DNA of 64,000 nt from Streptomyces sp. NBC_01298 (GTDB lineage Bacteria; Actinomycetota; Actinomycetes; Streptomycetales; Streptomycetaceae): NCBI RefSeq assembly GCF_035978755.1, contig NZ_CP108414.1:8184001-8248000 (forward strand). The letters run 5' to 3'. The notes below the pieces were generated by a model. That model was not told where the DNA came from. It saw nothing but the letters and a program-made list of their open reading frames with translations, and searched no databases. Shown here piece by piece: positions 7,690-15,429 of this stretch (the first letter of the stretch is position 1; the number at the start of each line of letters is the position of its first letter). The position numbers and the translations under genes are program-made.

Positions 7690-7800
7690 GGGATCGGCCC
7701 GTGCGGACCGGTGGGTGACAAGACGTCCGTCGATCGCCGGGGCGGCCGCGGCCGGATGATCAGGACACCGCTCGCGGTCACGTCGACGGGCAGCACGGAC
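7690..7800 (-). pseudogene. Broken duplicate of the 5.5-kb STAS gene
   Basis: Read leftward, the DNA translates to VLPVDVTASGVLIIRP, matching VLPFKVTESGVLIIRL of the gene at 5486-5845. A deletion of about 30 bases follows, and only the segment around GCGATCGACGG and CACCGGTCCG can still be aligned. No complete STAS frame remains. The rest of 7523-8095 contains no gene that I can support. Confidence 0.65.
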
Positions 7801-8095
7801 ACTCCTTGTCCTTACGATCACCTCGGCTGGGTATCTTCGGATGCCCGCCTCGCGGACCGGTATGCGCGCCCTTCAAGGTCGGACGTCCGCCGTGGGGAGA
7901 ACGGCGGGTGCGAGGGCCCGTAGCGGTCGGCCTCCGACGATCCAGGGTGCCCCCGGGCGGCGGGCACCCGCACGCGACCGGTACCTTGCGCGATCGGTGC
8001 TGGAGCGAGTCGGAGTCGTCGGATCTGATGGCCGGTCGGGGGAGCCGGGCGGGCGTCTTGGCGGGTTCAGTGGACATGGAGGGAAGAAGTGAGGC

Positions 8096-8488
8096 ATGAA
8101 GGAAGAGGCGATGCCGGAAGCGCCACGTCGCACGGCCGGTCTGAGATGTGAGGAGGCCCGGTCCATCGCCCGCGGTGTCATGGCGGCGAGCGGCATGGGG
8201 GAGCCCCTGGTGAACGACGTGCTGCTGGTCGTCTCCGAGCTGGTCTCCAACGCGGACCGCCACGCCGACGGCGTCAGCGACTTCCGCGTCGTGCCTCTCG
8301 CGGGTTGTGTGGCTGTCGAAGTGTCGGACAGATCCTCGTCGTTCCCGCGCACGCCCGGGACACCCCTCGATGTACCGGGAGGGTTTGGCTGGCTGCTGGT
8401 CAACCGGATCGCCGATCGTACGGAGATCCGGCCCCGTGACGACGGCAAGACGATCGCGGCCTTCATCTCGCTCCCCGCCGCTCCCTGA
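8096..8488 (+). CDS. RsbW-like ATP-binding protein (anti-sigma kinase type)
   Basis: A 130-residue HATPase_c_2 protein. The N box is visible as VVSELVSNADRHADG, the G1 region as VEVSDRSSSFPR, and the G2 region as VPGGFGWLLVNRI. These residues form the ATP site of GHKL anti-sigma kinases such as RsbW and SpoIIAB. ATG 8096 is used; ATG 8111, behind GGAAGAGGCG, is an equally good start. It is the intact paralogue of the fragment at the left edge. The nearest STAS gene is 2.3 kb away on the other strand, so its partner is not certain. A hairpin at 8613-8653 ends the unit. Confidence 0.88.
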   Translation: MKEEAMPEAPRRTAGLRCEEARSIARGVMAASGMGEPLVNDVLLVVSELVSNADRHADGVSDFRVVPLAGCVAVEVSDRSSSFPRTPGTPLDVPGGFGWLLVNRIADRTEIRPRDDGKTIAAFISLPAAP

Positions 8489-8612
8489 ACCACGCTCCGG
8501 CAGTCCTGGCCGGCACCGAAACGAGGTCCCCGGCGCGTCCTCGCCACGAAGGTCGCCGCTCCGCAGGGCGCGATCTTCGCCGTCGTCAGGGCGGCCCGTG
8601 CCTCGCCTTCGT

Positions 8613-8653
8613 GCGGAAACGGCTCCCCCTCTCCCGAGGGCGGAGCCGTTCCG
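8613..8653 (+). terminator. Terminator-like hairpin with one bulge
   Basis: CGGAA-ACGGCTCC (8613-8625) pairs with GGAGCCGTTCCG (8642-8653) around a C-rich loop, with one bulged A. It separates the RsbW-like gene from mycothione reductase. Confidence 0.65.
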
Positions 8654-8741
8654 CATCTCACACCCGGCGCGGCGTGCCGATCGACGTGAAATGCCGGGCG
8701 GAAACGGGCCGGCAGATGCTCACCCCGCGCCGGAGGGACCG

Positions 8742-8754
8742 TAGCCTGGCCCGA
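8742..8754 (+). promoter_or_regulatory. Candidate -10 box for a leaderless transcript
   Basis: TAGCCT (8742-8747) lies 6 bases before the ATG of the mycothione reductase gene, and no ribosome site is present. This is the usual arrangement of actinobacterial leaderless mRNAs, in which transcription starts at the A of ATG. Confidence 0.45.
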
Positions 8755-10160
8755 TGCGTCAGCACGATCTTGTCGTCATCGGTGCGGGATCCGGGAACTC
8801 CGTCATCGACGATTCGTTCGCCGGTCTCGACGTGGCGATCGTCGAGGAGAAGTGGTTCGGCGGCACCTGCCTGAACGCGGGCTGCATCCCGAGCAAGATG
8901 TTCGCCTACGCCGCTCACGTGGCCCGAACCGTAGGCGAAGCCGGTACGTACGACGTGGACGCGGAGCTGCTCGGCGTGCGTTGGCGGGCGATGCGCGACC
9001 GGGTGTTCGCACGCCTTGACGACGAGCGCGAGGAGGGCCGCCGGGGGCGCCGGGAGTCGGACTTCGTCACCGTGTACGAGGGAACGGCGCGCTTCACCGG
9101 CCCCCGGACGTTGCGGGTCGACCTCGCGGACGGAGCCGTCGACATCGGCGCCCGGCAGATCGTCATCGCCGCCGGAGGCCGCCCGCTGGTACCCCCTGCG
9201 GTGCTCCATTCCTCCCTGCCGTACGAGACGTCCGACACCGTCATGCGGATCGAAGCCCCGCCCCGCCGCCTGGCCGTCATCGGCGGCGGCTACATCGCGG
9301 CCGAGCTCGCGGAGGTGTTCGCGGCGGCCGGCAGCTCCGTGGTCATCGTGGAGAAGGAGGACCGCCTGCTCGGCCCGCAGGACGAGACGGTCGCCGAACG
9401 GTTCACCGAACTCATGCGTTCCCGCTACGACCTCAGACTCGGCCGGGAAGTGACCGCGGTAGGCGGCCACCCGGGCGCCCTGAGGCTCACCCTGGACGAC
9501 GCCTCGGTGATCGAGGCGGAGATGCTGCTGGTCGCCGCGGGCCGCGTGCCCAACAGCGACCGGCTGAACCTCGACGCCGCGGGCGTCGCCACCCACGACG
9601 ACGGACGCATCGTCGTCGACGCGTACCAACGCACCGCGGCCGAAGGGGTCTTCGCGCTCGGTGACATCTGCACACCGGCACCCCTCAAGCACGTGGCCAA
9701 TCGCGAGGCGCAGGTCGTCTCCCACAATCTCCGCCACCCGGACGCCCTGAGCACGGCCGATCACGAGCTGGTGCCGGCGGCCGTCTTCACCAGCCCCCAG
9801 ATCGCCTCGATCGGCGCCACCGAGCAGGACTGCCGCGACCGGGGCATCGATCCCCTGGTGGGGGAGGCCAGGTACGCGGACATCGCCTACGGCTGGGCGA
9901 TGGAGGACACCACCGGCTTCTGCAAGGTGCTCGCCGAACGCGGCACCGGCCGCCTGTTGGGCGCCCACCTCATGGGTCCCCAGGCCGCCACCCTCATCCA
10001 ACCCCTCGTCCTGGCGATGACCCTCGGCATCGACGCGCCCACCCTGGCCAAGTCTCCGTACTGGATCCACCCGGCGCCCACCGAGCTCGTGGAGAAGGCC
10101 CTCCTCGATCTTGACCAAGGCCAGGAGGCCTCGCGCCGCTCCGCCCGCCCGCGGACGTGA
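8754..10160 (+). CDS. mtr: Mycothione reductase
   Basis: A 468-residue FAD/NAD(P)H disulfide reductase that reduces mycothiol disulfide to mycothiol, the actinobacterial thiol buffer. It has the FAD motif VIGAGSGNSVID at residues 8-19, the redox pair C39/C44 in GGTCLNAGCIPSKM, the NAD(P) motif VIGGGYIAAELAE, the second FAD contact FALGDI, and the dimer-interface His-Glu dyad H439/E444 in HPAPTE. The short loop after the redox motif and the overall length fit Mtr better than dihydrolipoamide dehydrogenase or mercuric reductase. ATG 8754 has no ribosome site and is probably leaderless. Transcription ends at a hairpin shared with the convergent gene. Confidence 0.93.
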   Translation: MRQHDLVVIGAGSGNSVIDDSFAGLDVAIVEEKWFGGTCLNAGCIPSKMFAYAAHVARTVGEAGTYDVDAELLGVRWRAMRDRVFARLDDEREEGRRGRRESDFVTVYEGTARFTGPRTLRVDLADGAVDIGARQIVIAAGGRPLVPPAVLHSSLPYETSDTVMRIEAPPRRLAVIGGGYIAAELAEVFAAAGSSVVIVEKEDRLLGPQDETVAERFTELMRSRYDLRLGREVTAVGGHPGALRLTLDDASVIEAEMLLVAAGRVPNSDRLNLDAAGVATHDDGRIVVDAYQRTAAEGVFALGDICTPAPLKHVANREAQVVSHNLRHPDALSTADHELVPAAVFTSPQIASIGATEQDCRDRGIDPLVGEARYADIAYGWAMEDTTGFCKVLAERGTGRLLGAHLMGPQAATLIQPLVLAMTLGIDAPTLAKSPYWIHPAPTELVEKALLDLDQGQEASRRSARPRT

Positions 10161-10186
10161 CCGGGGCCGGGCGCTCCCGCCCGGCC
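10157..10186. terminator. Bidirectional 13-bp terminator hairpin
   Basis: Arms 10157-10169 and 10174-10186 are perfect complements around CTCC, between the convergent mycothione reductase and minus-strand genes. Confidence 0.8.
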
Positions 10187-10212
10187 CCGGCCCGATGGCA
10201 CGGTGCGGGTGC

Positions 10213-10788
10213 TCAGGTGTCGAGCAGCCGGTTGACCAGCGCGCGGTAGGCCTGCAGAGCCTGCCGGAGGTCCTCGGTGGCCACCTGCTCGCCGCTGTCC
10301 CATTGCTTCTCAAGCCCGCTCCGGTGAGCGGAAAGGGTTTCGGCGAACGCCTGCATGACCTCTGCCACCAGGGTGTCCGCCGATCGGACCGCTTCCTGCG
10401 GATCGTCCACGAACAGGCCCTGGATCTCGCCCCAACGCGCGCGATAGCCGTCGGCTTCGACGGTTCCCAGCAGCGGTTCCTCCTCGGTCCCGGCTGCGTG
10501 CACCGACTCCGTCGGATCGGGGTCCGGGGCGTCCCGCAGCACGTCCCGTTGAACGGGACCCGGCTCCTGCCCGGCTCCGTGCGTCCTTTCGAATTCCCCT
10601 CCGGGCCGGGAGCCCGGAACCTTGCCGGCATCACGGACCCGGCCCGCATCGCGCCGGCGCTGTTCGTCCACGGCCTCGTCCGGGGAGGGAAGCGCGTCCT
10701 CGTACCCGGCCGGCGCGGGGCGTGCGAGATCCTCCGCGGTCAGGACCGGGTCGGTCGCGCGCCCCGCCGTGTCGTCGTGCTTGCGCAT
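10213..10788 (-). CDS. Soluble protein with YRxxW-type helical domain, unknown function
   Basis: A 191-residue protein with a long charged, probably disordered N-terminal half and a helical C-terminal domain (from about ARWGEIQGLFVDDPQEA to the end). The same domain occurs in the upstream gene product at 10790-11332 (DEWTEMQQRFVDRPEES), so the two are paralogues, one soluble and one membrane-anchored. ATG 10788 is one base after the TGA of that gene and has GAGGAG upstream, which indicates translational coupling. The domain often follows stress genes in Streptomyces, but I know no activity for it. Confidence is high that it is a gene and low on function. Confidence 0.82.
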   Translation of the reverse strand: MRKHDDTAGRATDPVLTAEDLARPAPAGYEDALPSPDEAVDEQRRRDAGRVRDAGKVPGSRPGGEFERTHGAGQEPGPVQRDVLRDAPDPDPTESVHAAGTEEEPLLGTVEADGYRARWGEIQGLFVDDPQEAVRSADTLVAEVMQAFAETLSAHRSGLEKQWDSGEQVATEDLRQALQAYRALVNRLLDT

Positions 10789-10789
10789 G

Positions 10790-11332
10790 TCATCGGCTCC
10801 TCTGGTCGGCGAGCAGCTCCTCGAACACGGAGCGGTAATGGACCATCGCCCCGCGCAGCTCCTCTGTCGTCGCTTGTCCCGCATCGCTGCGCACCCTCGC
10901 CGCGTGCGCGGCCCGGTACTCCTCCAGCGTGCGGCCGTGCTCCACGGAGAGATCGCGCACTTGGTCCTCGTACCGCTCGGTGGGATAGCCGCGCTCACCC
11001 ATCACCCGGGTGACCAGCTCGTCGGCCCCGGCCACGGATTCCTCGGGCCGGTCCACGAACCGCTGCTGCATTTCGGTCCACTCGTCCGCGTACTGCTGAC
11101 GGCGGTCGGGGGAGAGCTCCTTGATGGCGAGCCGGCCGTGCCGCTGCTCACGGTCGCGCAGCTCTCGCTCGGCGGCCCGCTTGTCGCCCTGTTCCTCTAC
11201 GGTGCGTTCGTACTCCGGCCCGAACCGCTCACGCAGGTGGCGTCGTCGGCCCAGCGCCCACACCAGTGTCGTGAGCGCGAGCATGACGATCACCGCCACG
11301 ACGATGACGGCTATCAGCGCATTGGTTGACAT
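10790..11332 (-). CDS. Membrane-anchored paralogue of the next gene, unknown function
   Basis: A 180-residue protein: N-terminal membrane helix (about 5-27, ALIAVIVVAVIVMLALTTLV), basic stop-transfer, a charged helical segment (ERELRDREQRHGRLAIKEL), then the YADEWTEMQQRFVDRPEES domain shared with the downstream gene product. The N-in/C-cytoplasm topology is inferred from the basic flank after the helix. It is the first gene of a coupled two-gene operon (TGA-C-ATG junction). The conserved FVDxPxEAV/SV and ADxLVxxVM patterns suggest both proteins bind the same partner or each other. Confidence 0.83.
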   Translation of the reverse strand: MSTNALIAVIVVAVIVMLALTTLVWALGRRRHLRERFGPEYERTVEEQGDKRAAERELRDREQRHGRLAIKELSPDRRQQYADEWTEMQQRFVDRPEESVAGADELVTRVMGERGYPTERYEDQVRDLSVEHGRTLEEYRAAHAARVRSDAGQATTEELRGAMVHYRSVFEELLADQRSR

Positions 11333-11389
11333 CTTCTGCCTTCGTCCGGGGGCTCATCGTGTCTGTCGGCGCGGCTGCCCCGCCGGGTG

Positions 11390-11555
11390 GCGCGCAAACG
11401 AACTCAACGACGCCAGGGAGCCTCAACGACGCCAGGAGAACGTCCCGGACGAGCGGCGCGCCGAGCTCGGGGCGGCGTTCCTCAAGGAGCGGGAGCGGCA
11501 GCTCGCCACCGACTGCGGCAGCGTCGAGAACGTGCGTGCGACCGTACGGGGCTGA
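11390..11555 (+). pseudogene. 3' fragment of an unidentified gene
   Basis: In the frame ending at 11555 the peptide NVPDERRAELGAAFLKERER followed by QLATDCGSVENVRATVRG looks like a genuine protein C-terminus. There is no start or upstream coding sequence, because the minus-strand gene begins at 11332. A 15-base direct repeat (CTCAACGACGCCAGG) lies at its upstream edge, near 11404-11434, and may mark the break. Family not recognised. Confidence 0.35.
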
Positions 11556-11637
11556 ACGCGAGGCTCGGCGGCAACTCGCCTGCGGACATGGGCGGTGCGC
11601 GGCGCGTACGGGTGAGTACTCAGGGCACACGCAGGTC

Positions 11638-12063
11638 ATGACGGTACTCAAGACCAGCGTTCTCGTCCTGGATTGCGCCGAGCCCGAACCCCTCGCCCGG
11701 TTCTACGCCGAACTGCTCGGAGCGGCCGCTGGTCCGGCGGCAGGGGACGGGGAACTGATCCTTGTCACCGGTGGCTCAGGCGTGGTTCTCGGGGTCCGGC
11801 GAGATCCGAACCACCTGCCGCCGAGCTGGCCGGCTCCGGAGGACTCCGAGCCGGCCCATCTGCGCATCCTGGTGGCGGCCGAGGACCTCGACGAAGCGGA
11901 GCGGGAGGCGGTGTCACTCGGCGCACGCCCGTTGTCCGCGGAGGAGAACGGCAGCCGGCTGGACGACCGCACGACGCTGCGGCGGTTCAGCGATCCGGCA
12001 GGGCATGCGTTCGTCCTGGCGGCCGTGCCCCGGGATTCGGTCGCCCATGGTGCCAGCCGGTGA
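11638..12063 (+). CDS. VOC/glyoxalase-fold protein
   Basis: A 141-residue single-domain member of the vicinal oxygen chelate superfamily. Typical features are the opening strand SVLVLDCAEPEPLARFYAEL, a second beta-alpha unit with HLRILVAAEDLDEAEREAV, and the closing RRFSDPAGHAFVLA. Metal ligands of classical glyoxalases are not all evident, so it may be a binding or resistance-type protein rather than glyoxalase I. ATG 11638 has only a weak ribosome site (CAGGTC). It is monocistronic as far as the sequence shows. Confidence 0.85.
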   Translation: MTVLKTSVLVLDCAEPEPLARFYAELLGAAAGPAAGDGELILVTGGSGVVLGVRRDPNHLPPSWPAPEDSEPAHLRILVAAEDLDEAEREAVSLGARPLSAEENGSRLDDRTTLRRFSDPAGHAFVLAAVPRDSVAHGASR

Positions 12064-12136
12064 CGATACCCAGACGGGGCCCGGCGTTGCTCCCGTCGGC
12101 GTCGGGTCGACGCGTGGGCCGGATCGGCACCGGGGT

Positions 12137-12496
12137 TCACCAGACCGCCAGCCCCGTCGCGTCGCCCTCTTCGTTTCGCGCGATCTCCATCACTCCATCG
12201 ACCGCTTCACGGTTGATGCGTCCGAACACGTGGGGAAACAGCGTGTCGGGTGCCACTCCCGGAGGCGGTGCGGGATCTGCGGCTTCCCACCTCACCAGCA
12301 CGTCGAGCTTCTGCTCGTCAATGAGCAAGGCCATGAGTGGTCCTGGGGTCGCCCGATAGAAGGCGGTGGCGACGGCGAGGGTGGTGTCCTCGTCGGGGGA
12401 GCAGTGAACGAAGCCGTCGCTTGGGAGGGATGCGGGCGAGTACGCGCGATCGGGGGCGGCAAGCCAGTCATCGAGCGTGACCACGTGATAGATCAT
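12137..12496 (-). CDS. DUF952 family protein
   Basis: A 119-residue DUF952 protein, a small family related to the ADP-ribosyltransferase-like fold but without established activity. The hallmark residues are visible: MIYHVVTLDDW at the start, DGFVHCSPDED near residue 30, and LFPHVFGRINREAVDGV toward the end. ATG 12496 is the only sensible start. It converges with the VOC gene. Its G+C is somewhat lower than that of the left neighbours, the beginning of a compositionally atypical stretch that runs to about 15 kb. Confidence 0.88.
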   Translation of the reverse strand: MIYHVVTLDDWLAAPDRAYSPASLPSDGFVHCSPDEDTTLAVATAFYRATPGPLMALLIDEQKLDVLVRWEAADPAPPPGVAPDTLFPHVFGRINREAVDGVMEIARNEEGDATGLAVW

Positions 12497-12834
12497 GGCT
12501 CAGTTATAGCGACGTGCGACCTGAGGTTCCGTCGGTTTGCTGCTTCCGGAGCATGAACTCGCTCATCGGCCCTGCGCAGAGCCGCACCGTCGCCGCACAG
12601 TTGAGGTGTTGGCATCAGGCGTGAGCGCTGCCCGTGGGCGCCGTGATGCTCGACCGCGTCAGTGCCGCCGGTTCCCTGACTGGTTGGGACCCGACCGATG
12701 GACTGGACACCGGCTTCCTGGTAGGGATCTTCCCCAACCGGCATCCTGCCCCGCACGATGGCTTTCCTGCGCAATCTTGTGATCGGCGTCTTCCGCCAGA
12801 AGGGCCGGACCAACATCGCCTCTGAGGCGCTCAG
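12497..12834. other. Stretch without a supported gene
   Basis: No convincing frame on either strand. It lies upstream of the DUF952 gene, so it should contain that gene's promoter, and downstream of the halogenase-like gene. I could not define a promoter. Confidence 0.45.
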
Positions 12835-13644
12835 TTACGCAAGGGTGACGCTCCACAATTCGCGTGGGTTGTGGAACACCTCGCCTCGCGTGGTGGTCCG
12901 CCGGCCGGAGACCGGCATGCGGCCGTGGCCGAACCTGTCGTTATCGATGACTACGAGATCGCGAGACTGCAGCTGAAAGCACCGGGACGCATCACGCGCC
13001 GCGTCACACAGCGACGCAACCGATTCGGCCTCAGGTGATCCGGCATCGATGGCGCGCAAGTTTTCGAGCAGATCGTACTTAAGGCGCACGCCGAGGTCGT
13101 TCTCCGTTCGCGTCTGCTCCAGGCCATACGCGACCGGCCGCGCCGTGCCGTCCGGGAACGGCACGTCTGAGAGCAGCGTGGCACGCGTACGCTCGTATGC
13201 TTCAGGATCCCGTGCCTGGAGGAGATCGAGGGCATCGGACCAAGAGACCAGGACCGATTCGCCGTTGTTTCCGAAAGGCTGGTCCTGCCAACCGGAATCG
13301 ACCATGAGCATGCAGAAATACCGGGGCCGCGGATCACGGAGGGACTGGGCCGAGTGAAGATCCAGCGGGCCGTCGACGGCGTGCAGTTCGCCGCGGCTCG
13401 ACGCTTCCGGATCGTAGCGAACGCGATGAATGGCTGCATGTTCAGGGTGCGATCCCTCGGTTCCCCCATAGTAGGTCAGAGGTTTCCCGAGCTCTGAGAT
13501 GAATTCGATGAATGAACCGACTTCGACGGTGAAGCCGGATACCAGGGCGAAGTGGCGGACGGCGAGCGACCGTCGAACATGGTCGAGCAGCACGCCCGCA
13601 TCGCAGTGCTCCGCTGCAAGGGCATGGGATCTGATCGAACTCAT
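12835..13644 (-). CDS. TauD/clavaminate-type Fe(II)/2-oxoglutarate enzyme with HxA metal motif
   Basis: A 269-residue protein of the TauD/clavaminate synthase-like fold. The first metal motif reads H97-S98-A99 (in PLDLHSAQSL) where hydroxylases have H-x-D/E. The distal histidine is H240 in DNDRFGHGR, and an arginine that could bind 2-oxoglutarate follows at R249 or R253. Loss of the acidic ligand is the hallmark of Fe/2-oxoglutarate radical halogenases (SyrB2, WelO5, BesD), where halide takes its place. An inactive or altered enzyme is the main alternative. ATG 13644 overlaps the stop of the upstream dioxygenase gene by 4 bases and is preceded by AAGGAG. The region is lower in G+C than its neighbours, suggesting acquisition. 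Confidence 0.8.
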   Translation of the reverse strand: MSSIRSHALAAEHCDAGVLLDHVRRSLAVRHFALVSGFTVEVGSFIEFISELGKPLTYYGGTEGSHPEHAAIHRVRYDPEASSRGELHAVDGPLDLHSAQSLRDPRPRYFCMLMVDSGWQDQPFGNNGESVLVSWSDALDLLQARDPEAYERTRATLLSDVPFPDGTARPVAYGLEQTRTENDLGVRLKYDLLENLRAIDAGSPEAESVASLCDAARDASRCFQLQSRDLVVIDNDRFGHGRMPVSGRRTTTRGEVFHNPRELWSVTLA

Positions 13645-14759
13645 TCGAACTCCTTGCCTCGGGCCGGGACTTCCTCGCAGGGAACAACTGGATTGACCTT
13701 GGTGCCTAGTACGCCCCAAGCGTGGGCCAATTCGAGGTCCGGCTGGTCGATGAAGCCCGAGCGCGGCTTCGGTCCCTGCCTCAGCATCATGCGCCGCAGC
13801 CAGCGGTCGGTACCGTCGAATCTCGCCGTGAACGACGATCGTGAGTGCGCGGCACGCCTGTTGTCGATGAGCAGGAGAGTGTCGGATTCCAGTCTCCCGT
13901 GGGCGGCGACGTCATCGGCCGATGCCTCCGTGCTGTGCAGAACCCGAGAGGCCTCGACGGTGAGTGGCGTCATCAACGCCGGCTCGAAACGGAACCGCTC
14001 GAACTGCTCCATCGTGTTGACAACGGAGATCTCGGGCCTGGGGTCTTCTCGGCCTATCTTGCGGCCTTCGTACGTGTAGGAACCGTGCAGGCCGGCCAGT
14101 TCCACGGCGAAGTCGGGCTGTCGCAGTACTTCTCGGGCAGCCGCATCGAGGCCGGCTTCAATATCGGCGAGCGACGCGATACTGGTCACAGCGCGTCGAT
14201 CCGGATCCGCTCGCAGGCAGTGGAGGATGAGAAAATCCGGGGCCACCGGATGAAAGAACATCTCCGTGTGGAACCCGAGTGTCACCGTCGAGCTCTGGCT
14301 GGACAGTGCCTTGGTGTTCCGGCGCGTGGGGAACACGTCGTGGAAGATGTTCCCATCGCGTTGATCCGCATAGGATATCGGGTAGCCGAGTCCGACCGAC
14401 AACACCATCATCAAGTATTCGCTGAGGGTTCCGGCGGTCGTCCTTCCTGCATGATAGGTGGACGGAGTGGGCTCCAGTGTCTCGTTGCGGGGCAGGTTGG
14501 TGATGTATAACTCCGGCCGTGTGCTGGACCCATCGGCCAGGCTGCCCACCCGAGCCCGTGTCCGGGGTGTCAGTGCATTCCACCCCTCCAGTGCGTCTTG
14601 TGTGAACGCCGGTAGGTTTCGATAAGGATCCGTCCCGGCTTTCTCGGCGAGGTGGCGCAGCGCGTCGTACTCGCTTTCGTGGAGTCGATGGGAGGCCCAT
14701 GAATCCAGGCCTGCGATGTCATGGGGTTTCGAGCCTTCCGAGCCGTCGGCGATGGTCAA
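13641..14759 (-). CDS. Clavaminate synthase-like Fe(II)/2-oxoglutarate dioxygenase
   Basis: A 372-residue enzyme of the clavaminate synthase/VioC/AsnO group, which hydroxylates or desaturates amino-acid-type substrates. The complete facial triad is visible: H-T-E in LGFHTEMFFHP (H164, E166 from the TTG start) and the distal His (H305) in DNRRAAHSRSSF, with a likely 2-oxoglutarate-binding Arg 14 residues later. TTG 14759 is chosen because GGGAGG lies 4 bases upstream; GTG 14789 is in frame but its GGAG is too close. The gene overlaps the HxA-type gene by 4 bases (ATGA), so the two enzymes probably act on the same or successive substrates, which are unknown. Confidence 0.85.
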   Translation of the reverse strand: MTIADGSEGSKPHDIAGLDSWASHRLHESEYDALRHLAEKAGTDPYRNLPAFTQDALEGWNALTPRTRARVGSLADGSSTRPELYITNLPRNETLEPTPSTYHAGRTTAGTLSEYLMMVLSVGLGYPISYADQRDGNIFHDVFPTRRNTKALSSQSSTVTLGFHTEMFFHPVAPDFLILHCLRADPDRRAVTSIASLADIEAGLDAAAREVLRQPDFAVELAGLHGSYTYEGRKIGREDPRPEISVVNTMEQFERFRFEPALMTPLTVEASRVLHSTEASADDVAAHGRLESDTLLLIDNRRAAHSRSSFTARFDGTDRWLRRMMLRQGPKPRSGFIDQPDLELAHAWGVLGTKVNPVVPCEEVPARGKEFE

Positions 14760-15158
14760 TGATCCTCCCTGTGGTATGGGTGTTGCCACGCTCCGCCCTG
14801 TGAAGTGTGGCAGCGGATTGCGGACGACAACAGGGGTTGCGCCGAGTTCGTCTGTTCGGACCGGACGCGGCCGCGATGCCGGTCAGGGGTGTTGCAAAGT
14901 CTCGTCATTTTGTCGGTGTGCTGGTCAGGCTATGCCTAAGAGGTCAAGTGGCGAGTTAAGGGCTCTGGAATCGCAGATTTGCACCCGATTTCGAGCAAGT
15001 TGCAGACTCCCGTGCCGACTTGGTGCTGACCCCGATGGGTGGTCGGGAGTAGCCCCGCCCCGCCCCGTTTCCTCCCCCTGGGCGGAACCGGTGGCGGCGG
15101 CGGATGCCACGTAGCAGAGTGGGCGACGTGCATCGGCCGGGGACGGGGCGGAGGGCTC
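14760..15158. other. Divergent intergenic region
   Basis: About 400 bases between the dioxygenase operon (leftward) and the STAND gene (rightward). The middle (about 14880-15030) is lower in G+C. A plus-strand reading from ATG 14935 gives MPKRSSGELRALESQICTR, but it has no supporting context. It should hold promoters for both directions; none could be assigned. Confidence 0.45.
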
Positions 15159-15428
15159 ATGCGACAGCGGTATCCGGGGTTCGGGAGCCTCCTCCTGAGG
15201 GCTCTGCTCATCGCCGTGACGACGAACCTCGGAGGGCTCGCCGTCAACGTGGTCTCCTCCCAGGAGGGCCGGTGGTGGGGACCCCTGGAGCTGATTCACC
15301 GTCATCCGTTCCGCGCCGCGGTCCTGTTGACGTTCCTCGCCATGGTGCTCTTGCTCGTGGACTTCCTGAGGCAGCGGCGGGCCGACGTCGATCCCGTCGG
15401 GGTCCTGCCCTTACCCGCCGCGCTGCCG
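15159..15428 (+). pseudogene. Membrane-spanning N-terminus of the STAND protein, separated by a frameshift
   Basis: ATG 15159 with GGAGGG just upstream opens a 90-codon frame with two membrane helices (about residues 10-31 and 51-70) and a linker VDPVGVLPLPAALP. After codon 90 the coding signal moves to the frame that starts at 15430. Removing one G from the GGG at 15428-15430 would fuse the parts as [18 protein letters not shown] without loss. The original protein was therefore a membrane-anchored STAND NTPase of about 1524 residues. A sequencing error, a real mutation or ribosomal slippage would all explain it. Confidence 0.7.
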
Positions 15429-15429
15429 G

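Noticed and set aside
7829..7834. GGGTAT as a sigma-B -10 box upstream of 8096
   Set aside because: No GNNT at 14-16 bases; the nearest G-rich box gives a 17-base gap, and the sequence is part of a duplicated remnant.
8658..10649. 663-codon minus-strand frame opposite mycothione reductase
   Set aside because: It is antisense to a well-supported enzyme gene with no recognisable motifs.
14935..15114. Short plus-strand ORF starting MPKRSSGELRALESQ
   Set aside because: No ribosome site, no family resemblance and a low-complexity second half; kept as intergenic DNA.
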